A DNA stretch of 64,000 nt from Pseudarthrobacter cellobiosi. Lineage in GTDB: Bacteria; Actinomycetota; Actinomycetes; Actinomycetales; Micrococcaceae. The notes under the pieces were generated by a model. The model was given only the letters and a program-made list of their open reading frames with translations, was not told the origin of the DNA and ran no database searches. Shown piece after piece: positions 24,095-34,097 of the stretch. Every line of letters begins with the position of its first letter. Position 1 is the first letter of the stretch. The DNA lies in NCBI RefSeq assembly GCF_023913755.1, contig NZ_JAMXBJ010000047.1:124001-188000 (forward strand). The letters run 5' to 3'. The translations under genes were made by a program, and so were the position numbers.

Positions 24095-25432
24095 TCAGGA
24101 GCCGGCCGGCAGGATGTTCTGGTTCCCCTGGAAGACGTTCCGTGGATCGAAGTCCCGCTTGACCCTGGCCAGCCGCGCGTAGTTCCCGTTGCCGAACGCG
24201 GCACGGATGCGCTCCTGGCCTTCGTTGCCGATGAAATTGAGCCACACCCCGCCCGAGGCATAGGGCGCAATCTTGCCGCGGAAGTCCTTCACCCACGCCT
24301 TGGCCAGCTCGCCTTCCTCGGGCGTGGGGGAGATGCCGTACGGGTGGCTTACCCAGGCCGCGTTCCGGTTGATCAAGGGCGTGGCCGCCCCCGCGTTCCC
24401 GCCCACGGCGCCGCCCCAGCGGGCGATGAGCTGCTGCGACGTGGCATCGGGAAGGTTCCGCGCCGATTCCACAAAAAGATCCAGAGCCGCATCGGGAAGT
24501 TCGTTGTGGTAGTCCGCGCTCCAGTAGTTGTAGTGGTCCGGCGGATCATCCAGGGAGCTGTTGAACTCTGCATAGCCTGTGTCACCCACCAGGTTGACGG
24601 CCGGTCCGAGTTCGCGGAACGGCCGGGCATGTTCGGAGCCTTCCTCGGGGTCACCCGCGTAGACGTAGCCAATGGCGACGGCCATTTTTCCCACCAGATG
24701 CTCAGGCACAAACGGCTCCGGCGGCGCGGTCATGTACAGCAGCCCCACCCCGACGCCATCGGGGGCTGCGAGGGCCAGGTCCCGGAACGCCCGGGAAACA
24801 TCAGAGGCTGCCTCCCCAGGCCACAGCCATATCCCGGCGTGGACCACGGGGCCGAGCCGGTGCGCCTGGAACGTGAAGGACGTGGCCACTCCGAAATTGC
24901 CGCCACCGCCATGGAGTGCCCAGAAGAGTTCGGGGTTTTCCCGGGCGCTCGCGGTGACGCGCTCGCCGTCGGCCGTCACCAGGTCCACCGAGACGAGACT
25001 GTCGCACGCGAACCCGAAGGAGCGCTCCAGCCACCCGGATCCGCCGCCCAGGGTGAAGCCGGCGACGCCGGTGGTGGAGGCCCGCCCGCCGGTGACGGCC
25101 AGGGCATGCTCCTGGGTGGCGTGGTCGAACTCGCCCCAGGTGACGCCTGCCCCGGCGGTGACGATGCCGGATTCCGGGTCCACGTCGATCGACTTCATGG
25201 GCCGGACATCGATCACCAGGCCGTCGTTGTTCATGGACATTCCGGCCACTGAGTGGCCGCCGGCACGGACAGCAATGGCGAGGGAATTTGCCCGTCCATA
25301 GCGCAGGGCTTCGGCCACGTCCGCGTCATTTGAACACTGGGCAATCACCGCCGGCCGCCGGTCAATGCTGGCGTTGAAGACCTTCCGGGCCGGGTCATAG
25401 TCGGGGCTGTCAGGCCTGATCCACTTCATCAC
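24095..25432 (-). CDS. FAD-linked oxidoreductase (berberine-bridge-enzyme type)
   Basis: A 445-residue flavoprotein of the PCMH/BBE group. The FAD-binding part has VRAGGHSVAGM, where the His is the usual covalent flavin attachment site, and TLGGGSGWLERSFGFACD. The C-terminal BBE segment is NGNYARLARVKRDFDPRNVFQGNQNI. Such enzymes oxidise alcohols or sugars with oxygen as acceptor; the substrate is unknown. It starts at 25432. Confidence 0.88.
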   Translation of the reverse strand: MMKWIRPDSPDYDPARKVFNASIDRRPAVIAQCSNDADVAEALRYGRANSLAIAVRAGGHSVAGMSMNNDGLVIDVRPMKSIDVDPESGIVTAGAGVTWGEFDHATQEHALAVTGGRASTTGVAGFTLGGGSGWLERSFGFACDSLVSVDLVTADGERVTASARENPELFWALHGGGGNFGVATSFTFQAHRLGPVVHAGIWLWPGEAASDVSRAFRDLALAAPDGVGVGLLYMTAPPEPFVPEHLVGKMAVAIGYVYAGDPEEGSEHARPFRELGPAVNLVGDTGYAEFNSSLDDPPDHYNYWSADYHNELPDAALDLFVESARNLPDATSQQLIARWGGAVGGNAGAATPLINRNAAWVSHPYGISPTPEEGELAKAWVKDFRGKIAPYASGGVWLNFIGNEGQERIRAAFGNGNYARLARVKRDFDPRNVFQGNQNILPAGS

Positions 25433-25584
25433 AAACGCTCCTCAGCGACTGCGGCCCCTCCCCTCCACATAGCGTAGGACTTCGGCCCGGGACGTTCCAT
25501 AGGCAGCCCAGGTGAACCCTCGAACGGGAGCGAAACCAGCATTGGCGTCATCTTCGGATACGCGGCGAAAACTACTAAGAAAAC

Positions 25585-25604
25585 CCGCAAATGCGGACTA
25601 GGAT
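25585..25604 (+). promoter_or_regulatory. Leaderless promoter and palindrome before the mod operon
   Basis: CCGCAAATGCGG (25585-25596) is a perfect short palindrome directly upstream of a TAGGAT -10 box (25599-25604). The ATG follows six bases later, so the mRNA is probably leaderless. The palindrome is well placed for repression by the HTH-TOBE protein it precedes. Confidence 0.45.
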
Positions 25605-25610
25605 CATAAA

Positions 25611-26021
25611 ATGCCCACTATTCGCGTATCCGAAGCCGCCCGGTTCCTCGGCGTCAGTGACGACACCGTCCGGCGCTGGACAGAGAACGGCAGCCTCACC
25701 CCGGTAAAGGACGACGCCGGCCGGCTGGCAGTCGACGGGCTCGAACTTGCCCGGCACGCCCAGAAGCTCGCGCAGCTTCCCGAGGACCCGCACCGTTCAG
25801 GGAGTTCGGCGCGCAACAGGTTCGTTGGCCTCGTCACGGGCATCACGGCGGACAAGGTCATGGCCCAGGTGGAACTCCAGTGCGGGCCGTTCCGGGTGGT
25901 GTCGCTGATGAGCAGCGAAGCCGTCCGTGACCTGGGCCTGGAACTCGGCTCCGTGGCCACCGCGGTGGTCAAAGCAACCACAGTCATCATCGAAACCCCG
26001 CATGGAAAGAGCATCATTTGA
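25611..26021 (+). CDS. HTH-TOBE molybdate-responsive regulator-like protein
   Basis: A 136-residue protein joining a MerR/excisionase-type helix-turn-helix (residues 1-45, IRVSEAARFLGVSDDTVRRW) to a TOBE (molbindin) domain (residues 68-136, RNRFVGLVTGITADKVMAQVEL). TOBE domains bind molybdate or tungstate. It heads the mod operon and overlaps modA by four bases, so it likely senses molybdate and controls the operon in place of ModE. Confidence 0.88.
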   Translation: MPTIRVSEAARFLGVSDDTVRRWTENGSLTPVKDDAGRLAVDGLELARHAQKLAQLPEDPHRSGSSARNRFVGLVTGITADKVMAQVELQCGPFRVVSLMSSEAVRDLGLELGSVATAVVKATTVIIETPHGKSII

Positions 26022-26833
26022 GCACCCGTAAACACGGCGCAGCCGCCGTCATCTCAGCCGCCCTTATGCTGGGCCTCGCCGCGTGCGCACCCGCTTCCAC
26101 GACGCCCACGGCCTCACAGCCCGCCGCGTCGCAGTCCCCGGACGCCGCCGGGCAGGTCTCCGGGACCATCACGGTCTTCGCGGCCGCGTCGCTCAAGGCC
26201 ACGTTCACCCAGCTGGCCACCGACTTCGGGGCGAAGAACCCGGGCACCAAAGTCATGCTGAGCTTCGCCGGTTCCTCGGACCTGGTCACCCAGATCACCC
26301 AGGGCGCACCGGCGGATGTCTTTGCCTCCGCCGACACCAAGAACATGACCAAACTGGCCGATGCCAAGCTCCTGGACGGGACCGCGAAGAACTTCGCCAC
26401 CAACGTCCTGGAGATCGCCGTCCCGCCGTCCAATCCGGCGTCGCTCGCGTCCTTCGCCGACCTGGCCAAACCCGGCGTCAAGGTGGTTGTCTGTGCCAGC
26501 CAGGTTCCGTGCGGGGCCGCCGCGGATACTGTGGAAAAGGCTGCGGGTGTGACCCTCTCGCCGGTCAGCGAGGAATCATCGGTGACGGACGTCCTGGGCA
26601 AGGTCACCTCGGGCGAGGCCGACGCCGGCCTGGTCTACGTCACCGACGTCAAAGGCGCCGGAGACAAGGTCAAGGGAATCCCGTTCGCCGAATCCGGCAA
26701 GGCGGTCAATACCTATCCCATCGCCACAGTAGGCTCGAGCCGGAACAAGGAACTGGCCGCAGCCTTCATTGCCATGGTGACCGGTGCCGACGGGCAGAAA
26801 ACCCTTGGTGAGGCTGGCTTCGGCTCCCCGTAG
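26018..26833 (+). CDS. modA: Molybdate ABC transporter, substrate-binding lipoprotein
   Basis: A 271-residue periplasmic-type binding protein anchored as a lipoprotein: signal peptide then LAAC lipobox, and a Thr/Ser/Pro-rich linker. Mature ModA features are ITVFAAASLK, FAGSSDLVTQI and GAPADVFASAD, where Ser residues bind the oxyanion, and later CASQVPCGA and AGLVYVTD. The start is a TTG at 26018 overlapping the regulator's stop (TTGA), behind GGAAAGA. Confidence 0.92.
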   Translation: MSTRKHGAAAVISAALMLGLAACAPASTTPTASQPAASQSPDAAGQVSGTITVFAAASLKATFTQLATDFGAKNPGTKVMLSFAGSSDLVTQITQGAPADVFASADTKNMTKLADAKLLDGTAKNFATNVLEIAVPPSNPASLASFADLAKPGVKVVVCASQVPCGAAADTVEKAAGVTLSPVSEESSVTDVLGKVTSGEADAGLVYVTDVKGAGDKVKGIPFAESGKAVNTYPIATVGSSRNKELAAAFIAMVTGADGQKTLGEAGFGSP

Positions 26834-26887
26834 CAACCCGCCCCACAGGCAACCCGGCACCGTAGGCAACCCGTCCCCAAGGAGACC

Positions 26888-27751
26888 ATGAAACAGGCCA
26901 GGAACGGCGGATACGGCGGCGTCCCGCACTGGATTTACATCCTTGCGGCTGCCGGTGGACTGTTCGTGGTGCTGCCGCTTGCGGCCATGGTGGCCAAGGT
27001 CAACTGGGCCCAGTTCATCCCGCTGATCACGTCGGAAGCGTCGCTGCAAGCCCTTGGACTGAGCCTGCGCACGTCCGCGGCCAGCACAGTCCTGTGCATC
27101 GTGCTGGGTGTGCCGCTCGCCCTGGTCCTGGCCCGCGGCAGCTTCCCCGGCCAGCGCGTCCTCCGCTCACTGGTCCTGCTCCCGCTGGTCCTTCCGCCGG
27201 TGGTGGGCGGCATCGCGCTGCTCTACACGTTCGGGCGGCAGGGGCTGCTGGGCCGGACGCTGGAAGTGGCAGGCCTGCAGATCGCCTTTTCGACGACGGC
27301 GGTCATCCTGGCCCAGACGTTTGTGGCCCTTCCGTTCCTGGTGGTCAGCCTCGAAGGCGCCTTGCGGACCGCTGGGAACCGGTACGAAGCGGTGGCTGCG
27401 ACGCTCGGCGCCGGGCCCACCACGGTGCTTCGCCGGGTCACCCTCCCGCTCGTGCTGCCGGGACTCGCGTCCGGCGCGGTGCTGTCCTTCGCCCGCAGCC
27501 TGGGCGAATTCGGCGCCACGCTCACGTTCGCCGGCAGCCTGCAGGGGGTGACCCGGACCCTGCCGCTGGAAATCTACCTGCAGCGGGAAACGGACGCCGA
27601 TGCCGCCGTCGCGCTTTCCCTGGTCCTCGTGGCGGTGGCAGTGGTTGTGGTGGCACTCGCGTACCGCAGTCCCCGCGCCGCCGAACGGGCCCCCACCCTG
27701 AGCGGCCAACGTACGACGACGGCGCCGGCCCAGGGAGGTGCAGTCCTGTGA
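26888..27751 (+). CDS. modB: Molybdate ABC transporter permease
   Basis: A 287-residue membrane permease with about six helices. The EAA loop that docks the ATPase is visible as [36 protein letters not shown] is typical of ModB. The ATG follows AAGGAGACC. The stop overlaps the GTG start of modC by four bases. Confidence 0.93.
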   Translation: MKQARNGGYGGVPHWIYILAAAGGLFVVLPLAAMVAKVNWAQFIPLITSEASLQALGLSLRTSAASTVLCIVLGVPLALVLARGSFPGQRVLRSLVLLPLVLPPVVGGIALLYTFGRQGLLGRTLEVAGLQIAFSTTAVILAQTFVALPFLVVSLEGALRTAGNRYEAVAATLGAGPTTVLRRVTLPLVLPGLASGAVLSFARSLGEFGATLTFAGSLQGVTRTLPLEIYLQRETDADAAVALSLVLVAVAVVVVALAYRSPRAAERAPTLSGQRTTTAPAQGGAVL

Positions 27752-28809
27752 CGTTCTCGGTTCAGGCCGCCGTGGCTGGCCGTGGGTTCGACGTCTCCCT
27801 CGCGGTGGGGCCGGCCGAAACGGTGGCCGTTATGGGCGCCAACGGCGCCGGAAAATCGACCCTGCTGAACGTCATCGCGGGCCTGCTGCACCCGGACTCG
27901 GGCACGGCCGAACTGGACGGCAGGACCCTGTTCCACCTCAGCGCGGGGCGAGGCGAATGGACGGCTCCGCACCGGCGCGGCACGGCCCTCCTGGCCCAGG
28001 AACCGCTGCTTTTCCCGCACCTGAGCGTGTTGGAGAACGTGGCCTTCGGGCCCCGGAGCGCGGGGGCTTCGAAGCAGGCCGCCCGGGAGTCCGCCCTGCG
28101 GTGGCTCGCGGAAGTCGAGGCGACTGAGCTGCAGTCCCGGCGCCCGGCCGAGCTCTCCGGCGGCCAGGCGCAGCGCGTTGCGGTGGCCCGGGCGCTTGCC
28201 GCCGACCCCGGGCTCCTGCTCCTGGATGAACCGATGGCCGCGCTGGATATCCATGCCGCGCCGCTGCTCCGGCGCCTGCTCAAACGGGTCCTGGCCGGCC
28301 GGCGCGCCATCATCATCACGCACGACGTCCTCGATGCCCTGATGCTGGCCGACCGTGTGGTCATCCTCGAGAACGGCCGGATCAGCGAGGAAGGCCCAAC
28401 CCGCGGAGTCCTCCAGCGCCCGCGCAGCCGGTTCGCGGCCGGCCTCGCCGGGCTCAACTTTGTGGTGGGCCACATCACCGAACACGGTCTGCGGGCAGGC
28501 GCCCTCAACCTCTATGGCCACCACGACGTAGCCGGCCCGCTCCCCACCGGACAGCCCGGCGTGGCCGTCTTCCCGCCGTCGGCCGTTTCCGTATTCCTCA
28601 CCGAGGCGCACGGCAGCCCGCGGAACTCCTTCGCCGTGACCATCACGGACCTGGAGCCGCACGGGGACGGGATCAGGGTCCGCGCCGGGGACGGCGGGCA
28701 GCTGAGCGCGGACATCACGCCGGCGGCCTCCGTCGATCTCGGGTTGGCGCCGGGCCTGCAGGTGTACTTCGTGATCAAGGCCGGCGCTGTGGCCATCTAC
28801 CCGGGCTGA
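27748..28809 (+). CDS. modC: Molybdate ABC transporter ATP-binding protein
   Basis: A 353-residue ATPase. It has Walker [11 protein letters not shown]-loop [10 protein letters not shown], signature [15 protein letters not shown], Walker [13 protein letters not shown] and switch ITHDVLDA. The C-terminal third is a TOBE domain (about 290-352) typical of ModC. The start is GTG at 27748 behind GGGAGG and overlaps the modB stop. Longer readings upstream in this frame are not coding. Confidence 0.93.
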   Translation: MTFSVQAAVAGRGFDVSLAVGPAETVAVMGANGAGKSTLLNVIAGLLHPDSGTAELDGRTLFHLSAGRGEWTAPHRRGTALLAQEPLLFPHLSVLENVAFGPRSAGASKQAARESALRWLAEVEATELQSRRPAELSGGQAQRVAVARALAADPGLLLLDEPMAALDIHAAPLLRRLLKRVLAGRRAIIITHDVLDALMLADRVVILENGRISEEGPTRGVLQRPRSRFAAGLAGLNFVVGHITEHGLRAGALNLYGHHDVAGPLPTGQPGVAVFPPSAVSVFLTEAHGSPRNSFAVTITDLEPHGDGIRVRAGDGGQLSADITPAASVDLGLAPGLQVYFVIKAGAVAIYPG

Positions 28810-28877
28810 AGGGGTGGGAATCCGCGGGTAGGCTGGTCAGCGTCGTCCGGACGTGGCGGCGGTATTGGGGGAGAACC

Positions 28878-29543
28878 ATGAAGAAAATTACGACGGCGGC
28901 TGCCGCCATTGCGCTGCTGGCGGGCCTGTCCGGATGCAGCCTGTTCCCGTCGCCGACGCCGCTGCCGGACATCGCCCCGGCAACGCCCGCGTCCATGCTT
29001 CCGCCGGAGTGCCCTTTTGTGGGCCGGGACGACGTGTCGCCGGTCCGGATCCCCAAGGGCACTCCGCGCGAAACCATCGGCAGCGTCCTGAACGCCTACA
29101 GCGGCTGGCTCAACGCCGGCTCCGAGCTGGTCACGGCGTGGAGACCGGGCAAGGCTGTGTCGGAAAACTGCGTCGCCGATCTCGCGGCGAAAAACGCGGA
29201 GGCCTATTCGAGAACCCTGTTCACCACCCACAGCGACGTCGCGTGGCAGGAATACTTTGCGGCGGTGAAGGTGATGAACCAGCAAAACCTGGCGGCGGTC
29301 CGCATTGCCGAGCCAGGTACGGGCGGGCGGGGCACGTTTGAGCTGCTGCAGGAGGTCGATTCGAGCGCCACTGACAGCGGAACGTTCCTGAAGTTCGACG
29401 CCGTCTACCGCCCCACCGTTACCGGGCAAGGCAGCTGGGAGGACCTGGACAAGCCGACCCGCTGGTATGTGGAACTCGTCCCGGCGGGGGAGTTCCTGGT
29501 CATCAACTACATCGAAACCAAGCCTGCGGCCGGCTATCCCTGA
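28878..29543 (+). CDS. Secreted lipoprotein of unknown function
   Basis: A 221-residue protein with a lipoprotein signal (KK start, hydrophobic stretch, lipobox LSGC at residues 18-21), then a Pro-rich linker. The mature part has two Cys residues (ECPFVG and ENCVAD) and no domain I recognise. The ATG at 28878 has GGGGGAGAACC upstream. It stands alone after modC. Confidence 0.75.
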   Translation: MKKITTAAAAIALLAGLSGCSLFPSPTPLPDIAPATPASMLPPECPFVGRDDVSPVRIPKGTPRETIGSVLNAYSGWLNAGSELVTAWRPGKAVSENCVADLAAKNAEAYSRTLFTTHSDVAWQEYFAAVKVMNQQNLAAVRIAEPGTGGRGTFELLQEVDSSATDSGTFLKFDAVYRPTVTGQGSWEDLDKPTRWYVELVPAGEFLVINYIETKPAAGYP

Positions 29544-29729
29544 GTTCACTTGGCCTGCTCCGGAAATGTAGTTGACGGATTTTGTCATTTAACGTGACAG
29601 ACTTCACATCTGGCAGTAATGTCGCCTGTGGATCGCCCGCACCGATGGCCGGTCCACCCACTGGAAACTGACCCGGCTGACTGCTGACCGCTGATGGCCG
29701 CGGGTCCACTTGCGAAGGAGCTACCCGCT

Positions 29730-30491
29730 TTGAAGATCGCCCGAATCCTGGCCGCGGCCGCAGCGGCTGCAGCGACCGCTGCCCTGCTGACTCCCTTGAC
29801 CGCCCACGCTGCACCCGCAACCGGCGGTGATTCGGCCAGCCCGGACATCGCCGGAGGCACCACCACCACGATTTCCGCAGCCCCTTACGCCGCCCAGATT
29901 TCCTTCGATTCCACCGGGACCAACGTGGGCTGCACCGGCAGCCAGATCTCCGCGAGCTGGGTCGTCACGGCCAAGCACTGCAACTCAACATCGCTGAAGT
30001 CCGTCAGGCTGGGCACAACGTACCTGGAAACCGGCGGAACCGTGAAAACCGTGGCCGCCCGCTATGCCTCCAGCACCGGCGATGTCCTGCTCCTGAAGCT
30101 TTCAACCCCGCACTACGGCTCGTTTGTGGGGCTCTCCAGTTCGTTCCCGGCTACGGGCGCCTCGGCCAAGGTCTACGGCTGGGGTGACCAGACCGAAGGT
30201 GCGGGCACCATGTCCTACTACCTCAAAACGGCCAATGTCACGGTTGCCGGACAGGGGGTGGACACCTACGGAGGGCCTTCCGTTCGAACGCAGTCACAGT
30301 CCGGCCACACTCTGGGCGGCGACTCCGGCGGCCCGCTGATCGTGAACGGCAAGCTGGTGGGAGTGCTCTCCACCTCCAGCATCCTGCCGCCGCAGAACCC
30401 GTCCGACTACACGCGTTACTACAACGACCACGCCTCGATCGCCGGCAACCTGGCCTGGATCACCAGCGTCTCGGGGGTTGCCGGCTCCTGA
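29730..30491 (+). CDS. Secreted trypsin-like serine protease
   Basis: Chymotrypsin-fold protease (S1 family). An Ala-rich signal peptide ends near AHAAPATGG and a short pro-segment precedes IAGG. The catalytic triad is visible: His in VVTAKHC, Asp in TGDVLLLKL and Ser in GGDSGGPL. Cys pairs (VGCTGS with KHC) fit a disulfide. The TTG at 29730 with AAGGAG nine bases upstream gives a 253-residue protein with a proper signal peptide. The ATG at 29694 would add 12 residues. A strong terminator follows. Confidence 0.88.
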   Translation: MKIARILAAAAAAAATAALLTPLTAHAAPATGGDSASPDIAGGTTTTISAAPYAAQISFDSTGTNVGCTGSQISASWVVTAKHCNSTSLKSVRLGTTYLETGGTVKTVAARYASSTGDVLLLKLSTPHYGSFVGLSSSFPATGASAKVYGWGDQTEGAGTMSYYLKTANVTVAGQGVDTYGGPSVRTQSQSGHTLGGDSGGPLIVNGKLVGVLSTSSILPPQNPSDYTRYYNDHASIAGNLAWITSVSGVAGS

Positions 30492-30513
30492 TCTGATCGG
30501 CCTAAACAGACCA

Positions 30514-30550
30514 CCGGGCGGGTGGCTCCTTGGGGGAGCCACCCGCCCGG
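30514..30550 (+). terminator. Terminator after the protease gene
   Basis: A perfect 16-bp stem (CCGGGCGGGTGGCTCC at 30514-30529 with 30535-30550) and a 5-base loop, 23 bases after the protease stop. Confidence 0.85.
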
Positions 30551-30576
30551 GATGCTCTAAGCCCGGCGCCCTACAT

Positions 30577-30698
30577 TCACGGGACATCGAGGGTTTCGTG
30601 GATCTGGATGGTGGCGCCTTCGCGGGACATGAAGTGCGGGTGGCCTTCCATCAAGGCAACGGCGGCGTCCAGATCCTCGGCCTGGATGAGTCCCTGAG
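30577..30698 (-). pseudogene. Truncated YCII-like domain gene remnant
   Basis: On the minus strand this encodes LIQAEDLDAAVALMEGHPHF, then MSREGATIQIHETLDVP and a stop. That is the C-terminal half of a small YCII-type protein. The reading frame is blocked by a TGA at its upstream end, so the N-terminal half is missing. Between it and clpB (30699-30830) I see no gene. Confidence 0.5.
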
Positions 30699-30830
30699 GT
30701 CACAGCATGATCCTAGGACTTTGCGGGCTGCTGCGGCAGTGGTGCCGGGAGCGGATTTCCGCTCGGCAGCGCGTGGCTCTGGACAGGCAGTTCGCCGTCG
30801 GCAAACATGGCCATGGAGGGAGTATCCTCA

Positions 30831-30855
30831 AAGTTGAGCGTTATAGGCTCAACTT
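30831..30855. promoter_or_regulatory. HAIR-type (HspR) operator before clpB
   Basis: AAGTTGAGC (30831-30839), a 7-base spacer, then GCTCAACTT (30847-30855): a perfect 9-bp inverted repeat. The spacing and core match the HAIR element (CTTGAGT-N7-ACTCAAG), the binding site of the heat-shock repressor HspR in Actinobacteria. It lies 33 bases before the clpB start. Confidence 0.8.
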
Positions 30856-30888
30856 AGCGAAAAATGCACAGCCCGGAAGGAGCTCTCT

Positions 30889-33546
30889 TTGGACGTCAAA
30901 TTCACCACCAAGAGCCAGGAGGCTCTTTCGGCAGCAGCCATGAACGCCTCCACGGCAGGAAATCCCCAGGTGGAACCTGCCCATCTGCTTAAGGCGCTGA
31001 TGGATCAGCGGGAGGGCGTCGCCGTCGCGCTTCTCCGCGCCACCGGCGCAGACCCGGATGCCATCAGTGTGCAGGCGAGCAGTGCCATCAAGGCGCTGCC
31101 GGCAACGTCGGGCGGCTCCACGCAGCAGGCCCAGCTGTCCCGGCCCGCGCTGCAGGCCATCCAGAACGCCAAAAACGAGGCCGACAGACTCGGCGATACC
31201 TATGTCTCCACCGAGGTCCTGCTGCTGGGGCTCTCTGCCGGCAGTGACGCCGTCGGGCGGTTAATGCGCGACGCCGGAGCCTCCCATGAAGCGTTGCTCG
31301 CCGCCCTGCCGGGCGTCCGCGGCGACCGTAAGGTCACCACGCCGGACCCGGAAAACACGTTCCAGTCGCTGGAGAAGTTCGGCACGGACCTCACCGCGAT
31401 GGCGCGTGCGGGAAAGCTGGACCCGGTGATCGGCCGCGATACCGAGATCCGACGCATCATCCAGGTGCTGAGCCGCCGTACAAAGAACAACCCCGTCATT
31501 ATCGGCGAGCCGGGGGTGGGCAAGACCGCGGTGGTTGAAGGGCTGGCCCAGCGGATCGTGGCCGGGGACGTCCCGGAAAGCCTGCGGGGAAAGACCCTGA
31601 TCGCCCTGGACCTCGCCTCCATGGTGGCCGGGGCGAAATACCGCGGCGAGTTCGAAGAGCGGCTCAAGGCCGTCCTAGAGGAGATCAAGAATTCGGACGG
31701 GCAGATTGTCACGTTCATTGACGAGATCCACACCGTGGTGGGTGCCGGTGCCACGGGCGAGTCCTCGATGGATGCCGGCAACATGCTCAAGCCCATGCTG
31801 GCCCGTGGCGAGCTGCGGCTGATCGGTGCCACCACGCTGGACGAGTACCGCGAGAACATCGAGAAGGACCCGGCCCTGGAGCGCCGGTTCCAGCAGGTGT
31901 ACGTGGGTGAGCCCAGCGTGGAGGACACCATCGGGATCCTCCGCGGCCTCAAGGAACGCTACGAGGCCCACCACAAGGTGACAATCGCCGACTCAGCGCT
32001 GGTAGCCGCGGCTACGCTGTCCAACCGCTACATCTCGGGCCGCCAGCTGCCGGACAAGGCCATCGACCTGATGGATGAGGCCGCCTCCCGGCTGCGGATG
32101 GAGATCGACTCCGCGCCGGAGGAGATCGATCAGCTGCGCCGCGTCGTGGACCGGCTCACCATGGAGGAACTGGCCCTGGCGAACGAGAAGGACGCCGCCT
32201 CGGTGGAGCGCCTCGCGGCCCTCCGCGCCGACAAGGCGGACAAGAGCGAAGAGCTGGATGGACTCAACGCCCGCTGGGCAGCCGAGAAGGCCGGGCTCAA
32301 CCGGGTGGGTGACCTGAAGGCGAAGCTGGATGAACTCCGGTCCACCGCGGACAAAGCCCAGCGCGAAGGCGACCTGGAAACCGCGTCGCGGGTGCTGTAC
32401 GGCGAGATCCCGGCCTTGGAACGCGAACTCAACGCCGCAGCGGCCGCTGAGGAAGCGAACACGGACAAGTCGGGCCAGATGGTGGCCGAACAGGTCACCG
32501 CGGACGACATCGCAGAAGTCATCTCCGCCTGGACCGGGATCCCGGCCGGGCGCATGCTGCAGGGCGAAAGCCAGAAGCTGCTGCACATGGAAGAAGAGCT
32601 CGGCAAGCGGCTCATCGGCCAGGCGAAGGCTGTCACGGCGGTTGCCGACGCCGTCCGTCGTGCGCGGGCCGGCATCAGCGACCCCAACCGGCCCACGGGT
32701 TCGTTCCTGTTCCTGGGGCCCACGGGCGTGGGGAAGACTGAGCTGGCCAAGGCGCTCGCGGGTTTCCTGTTCGACGACGAACGCGCCATGGTGCGGATCG
32801 ACATGTCAGAGTACGGCGAGAAGCACTCGGTGGCCCGGCTCGTGGGTGCCCCTCCCGGCTACGTGGGCTACGAGGAAGGCGGCCAGCTGACTGAAGCTGT
32901 CCGCCGTCGGCCGTACTCGGTGATCCTGCTGGACGAGGTGGAGAAGGCCCACCCCGAAGTCTTCGACATCCTCCTGCAGGTGCTCGACGACGGCCGCCTC
33001 ACCGATGGGCAGGGCCGCACCGTGGACTTCCGCAACGCGATCCTAGTGCTGACATCCAACCTGGGCAGCCAGTTCCTGGTGGACCAGTCTCTGGACCCGC
33101 AGGCCAAGCGCAACGCCGTGATGGCCACGGTGAATGCGTCCTTCAAGCCGGAGTTCCTGAACCGGCTGGACGAGGTGGTGCTGTTCGACGCCCTGTCCGT
33201 GGACGAGCTGGCACGCATTGTGGAACTGCAGGTGGCCGAACTCGGCAGGAGGCTGACCGGCCGGCGGCTTACCCTGGAAGTGTCCGAGGGCGCCCGCGCC
33301 TGGCTGGCCATGTCCGGCTTTGATCCCGCCTACGGTGCCCGGCCGCTGCGCCGGCTGGTGCAACGCGAGATCGGCGACCGCCTGGCCAAGGCCATCCTGT
33401 CCGGTGGGATCGCTGACGGGGATACCGTGCTGGTGGATGCAGCGGCCGACGTCGACGAACTCACCATCGAAGGACTGGAGGCTCTGGCAGGGCCCGACGG
33501 CGGTGCTCCGGCCGGCACGGGCCTGGTGGTGCGGCGGAAGGAATAG
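30889..33546 (+). CDS. clpB: ATP-dependent disaggregase ClpB
   Basis: Hsp100 chaperone that pulls proteins out of aggregates together with DnaK. It has 885 residues, with an N-domain (1-145), first AAA domain with Walker A GEPGVGKT (about 206) and arginine-finger region, a middle coiled coil (about 400-520) and second AAA domain with GPTGVGKT (about 610). The pore-loop region [13 protein letters not shown] is present. The start is a TTG at 30889 behind AAGGAG. An upstream HAIR element indicates HspR control. Confidence 0.97.
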   Translation: MDVKFTTKSQEALSAAAMNASTAGNPQVEPAHLLKALMDQREGVAVALLRATGADPDAISVQASSAIKALPATSGGSTQQAQLSRPALQAIQNAKNEADRLGDTYVSTEVLLLGLSAGSDAVGRLMRDAGASHEALLAALPGVRGDRKVTTPDPENTFQSLEKFGTDLTAMARAGKLDPVIGRDTEIRRIIQVLSRRTKNNPVIIGEPGVGKTAVVEGLAQRIVAGDVPESLRGKTLIALDLASMVAGAKYRGEFEERLKAVLEEIKNSDGQIVTFIDEIHTVVGAGATGESSMDAGNMLKPMLARGELRLIGATTLDEYRENIEKDPALERRFQQVYVGEPSVEDTIGILRGLKERYEAHHKVTIADSALVAAATLSNRYISGRQLPDKAIDLMDEAASRLRMEIDSAPEEIDQLRRVVDRLTMEELALANEKDAASVERLAALRADKADKSEELDGLNARWAAEKAGLNRVGDLKAKLDELRSTADKAQREGDLETASRVLYGEIPALERELNAAAAAEEANTDKSGQMVAEQVTADDIAEVISAWTGIPAGRMLQGESQKLLHMEEELGKRLIGQAKAVTAVADAVRRARAGISDPNRPTGSFLFLGPTGVGKTELAKALAGFLFDDERAMVRIDMSEYGEKHSVARLVGAPPGYVGYEEGGQLTEAVRRRPYSVILLDEVEKAHPEVFDILLQVLDDGRLTDGQGRTVDFRNAILVLTSNLGSQFLVDQSLDPQAKRNAVMATVNASFKPEFLNRLDEVVLFDALSVDELARIVELQVAELGRRLTGRRLTLEVSEGARAWLAMSGFDPAYGARPLRRLVQREIGDRLAKAILSGGIADGDTVLVDAAADVDELTIEGLEALAGPDGGAPAGTGLVVRRKE

Positions 33547-33558
33547 GCACCCGGTGGG

Positions 33559-33993
33559 TTAGCCTGCGGTTTGTGCCTGGGAGGGCACAGCGGTGAGTTG
33601 CTGTTTGATGTCCTCCCAGTTCGTCGCCACACGGCGTTCCACTATGAGTCCATCCACCACCCGCTCCAGGGTCAGGCTCTCGCTGGTAATGGGGGCTCCG
33701 GTCGGGGCGATCCCTTGGAATTCGCCGCCGCTATGCACTGCATGCATGGTCACTCGGCACGCGACCATATCTCCTTCGGCGATTTGGTCCGCCAGGGTGA
33801 AGCTGGTCCCGCTGAACGTGATGTTCCAGCCCTTGATGGCCGTCAGCATTGTGTCCCGGTCCACTGGTTCAGTGTTTCCGTGCACGAACGCTTGGAGTTT
33901 GGGCGACAGTACCCGGGTGAGCTCGGCCTCGTCTTGGTCCTCAAAGGCCCGGAAGAACCTGCGTACCACTTCCTTGTTCTGGTCAGTAGTCAT
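33559..33993 (-). CDS. SnoaL-like polyketide cyclase / ester cyclase family protein
   Basis: A 144-residue NTF2-fold protein: KEVVRRFFRAFEDQDEAEL at the start, GMVACRVTMHAVHSG-like central strands (GDMVACRVTMHAVHSGGEFQ) and ERRVATNWEDIKQQL near the end. The ATG at 33993 begins MTTDQNK. These proteins are common as stand-alone genes with no known substrate. It lies tail-to-tail with clpB and downstream of the broken LuxR regulator. Confidence 0.8.
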   Translation of the reverse strand: MTTDQNKEVVRRFFRAFEDQDEAELTRVLSPKLQAFVHGNTEPVDRDTMLTAIKGWNITFSGTSFTLADQIAEGDMVACRVTMHAVHSGGEFQGIAPTGAPITSESLTLERVVDGLIVERRVATNWEDIKQQLTAVPSQAQTAG

Positions 33994-34097
33994 TGGACTT
34001 TCCCTTTCGATGCTTATCCGGGAAGCTCCGGATAAGCACAGATTAGGATCATGCGGCACAGCCCAACTCCGTGTACGCACGTAGTTGGGAGGGGGAA

